From: Chromera velia
Lineage: Eukaryota; Sar; Chromeraceae
Length of the DNA: 20,410 nucleotides
Assembly (NCBI GenBank): GCA_018398765.1
Contig: JAHBMJ010001295.1
Coordinates: 5,624 to 26,033 of the forward strand
Reading direction: 5' to 3'
Shown: piece by piece, positions 20,112 through 20,410 of the stretch
Layout: each line of letters opens with the position of its first letter
Position numbering within the stretch: the first letter of the stretch is position 1
Notes under the pieces: generated by a model
Databases searched by the model: none
Told to the model about the DNA's origin: nothing
Seen by the model: only the letters and a program-made list of their open reading frames with translations
Translations under genes and position numbers: made by a program

Positions 20112-20328
20112 CAGATTTCGAACAAGTAGGTGCATCCATTATTCTTCTTGCCGATGTCGATGGAACCGAAAAAGGTTCCATGAAAAATAGGGCCCTCTGC
20201 TTCCTTTTGATTGGTTTCTTTCGATAAGCCCTCTCTCTTCCCTCCTTCCCTTCGCGCCTTTTCTCTTTTTTCTGTTGATTCGAACCTTCTCTTAAACAAT
20301 CAGACACGCTGATCTTCAGGTGGATTGA
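17283..20328 (+). CDS. Unrecognised multi-exon gene, signal-like N-terminal region, 5' exon missing
   Basis: I do not recognise the protein. Exons: 17283-18097 (preceded by a strong TTCTCTTTGCAG acceptor, phase 1), 18521-18595, 18745-19125 and 19347 to about 20072; all internal junctions are phase 0. Visible length is about 665 residues. The first exon opens with SLSLCLSLLLGVAVEGA, preceded by RLLLFLLFAG if the frame is read back through the acceptor, which looks like a signal peptide; no ATG lies in that frame, so a start exon upstream is likely. Then comes a Gly/Glu/Lys-rich disordered stretch (to about 17860) and a well-ordered part with EALAKNLFWRAYKAIFSRDL, EYARTHAGSSCMWWKFQPEK and LAYVPFDFPALAALHGDAQF. 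An acidic linker follows (19500-19700), then DNRFYDPVLAENPDFQKLDL and LWPQA. The end is uncertain: a donor GTCCGT at 20073 joined to the acceptor at 20318-20319 gives a stop at once (VD then TGA), while a GTAGGT donor at 20126 reads through a CAGA repeat. Confidence 0.72.
18342..18371. repeat. (CA)n microsatellite in an intron
   Basis: About fourteen CA units inside the 18098-18520 intron. Confidence 0.95.
19147..19180. repeat. (CT)n tract in an intron
   Basis: TCTCTCTC run with two CCCTCC interruptions at the start of the 19126-19346 intron, close to the donor rather than the acceptor. Confidence 0.9.
20079..20111. repeat. (CAGA)n microsatellite at an exon end
   Basis: About eight CAGA units directly after the candidate donor GTCCGT at 20073. 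If translated it gives repeated Arg-Gln-Thr-Asp; I think it is more likely intronic. Confidence 0.95.
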
Positions 20329-20343
20329 CTCTCCCCCCCCTTC

Positions 20344-20347
<4 letters not shown>

Positions 20348-20407
<60 letters not shown>
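20348..20407. repeat. (CT)n(GT)n compound microsatellite at the window end
   Basis: About thirteen CT units run directly into about seventeen GT units, ending three bases before the window end. Confidence 0.97.
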
Positions 20408-20408
<1 letters not shown>

Positions 20409-20410
20409 AT

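Overview
The window is eukaryotic nuclear DNA. It has genes split by short introns with pyrimidine-rich tracts before the acceptor, many di- and tetranucleotide microsatellites, and decayed non-LTR and DNA transposons. Base composition, intron style and ankyrin content suggest a protist or microalga. My impression is of a chromerid-like genome, but this is a low-confidence guess. The window begins in a G homopolymer, ends in a (CT)n(GT)n run and holds a 332-base N gap flanked by C runs, so it may be a whole contig broken at repeats.

Layout. (1) 76-4411, + strand: an unrecognised multi-exon gene. I resolve eight exons; the first may not hold the true start. A long helical C-terminal exon ends at 4411, with AATAAA signals about 210 bases downstream. 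(2) 4640-6540: no gene I can support. (3) 6542-8718, - strand: a decayed element with remnants of an unrecognised protein and a 3' end formed by a hairpin plus (ATC)n tail. (4) 8723 to at least 12578, - strand: a decayed LINE-type retrotransposon with APE-type endonuclease, basic linker, reverse transcriptase (YADD present), a C-terminal region, a 3' hairpin and an (AAGT)n tail; the N gap cuts its 5' part. (5) 13400-13914: a 515-base AT-rich non-autonomous hAT element with Ac-like ends and an imperfect 8-base target duplication. (6) 14502-15728, - strand: an intact, intronless 408-residue ankyrin-repeat protein with an N-terminus suited to myristoylation and palmitoylation. (7) 15729-17282: intergenic, with two (GACT)n arrays. 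(8) 17283 to about 20328, + strand: a second unrecognised multi-exon gene with a hydrophobic, signal-peptide-like start to its first visible exon.

The three cellular genes show no obvious common pathway. Points of most interest are the splice donors with C at position +3 (GTCAG type), the shared 3'-end architecture of two adjacent retroelements, and the Ac-like hAT element. No CRISPR, rRNA or tRNA gene was recognised by eye.
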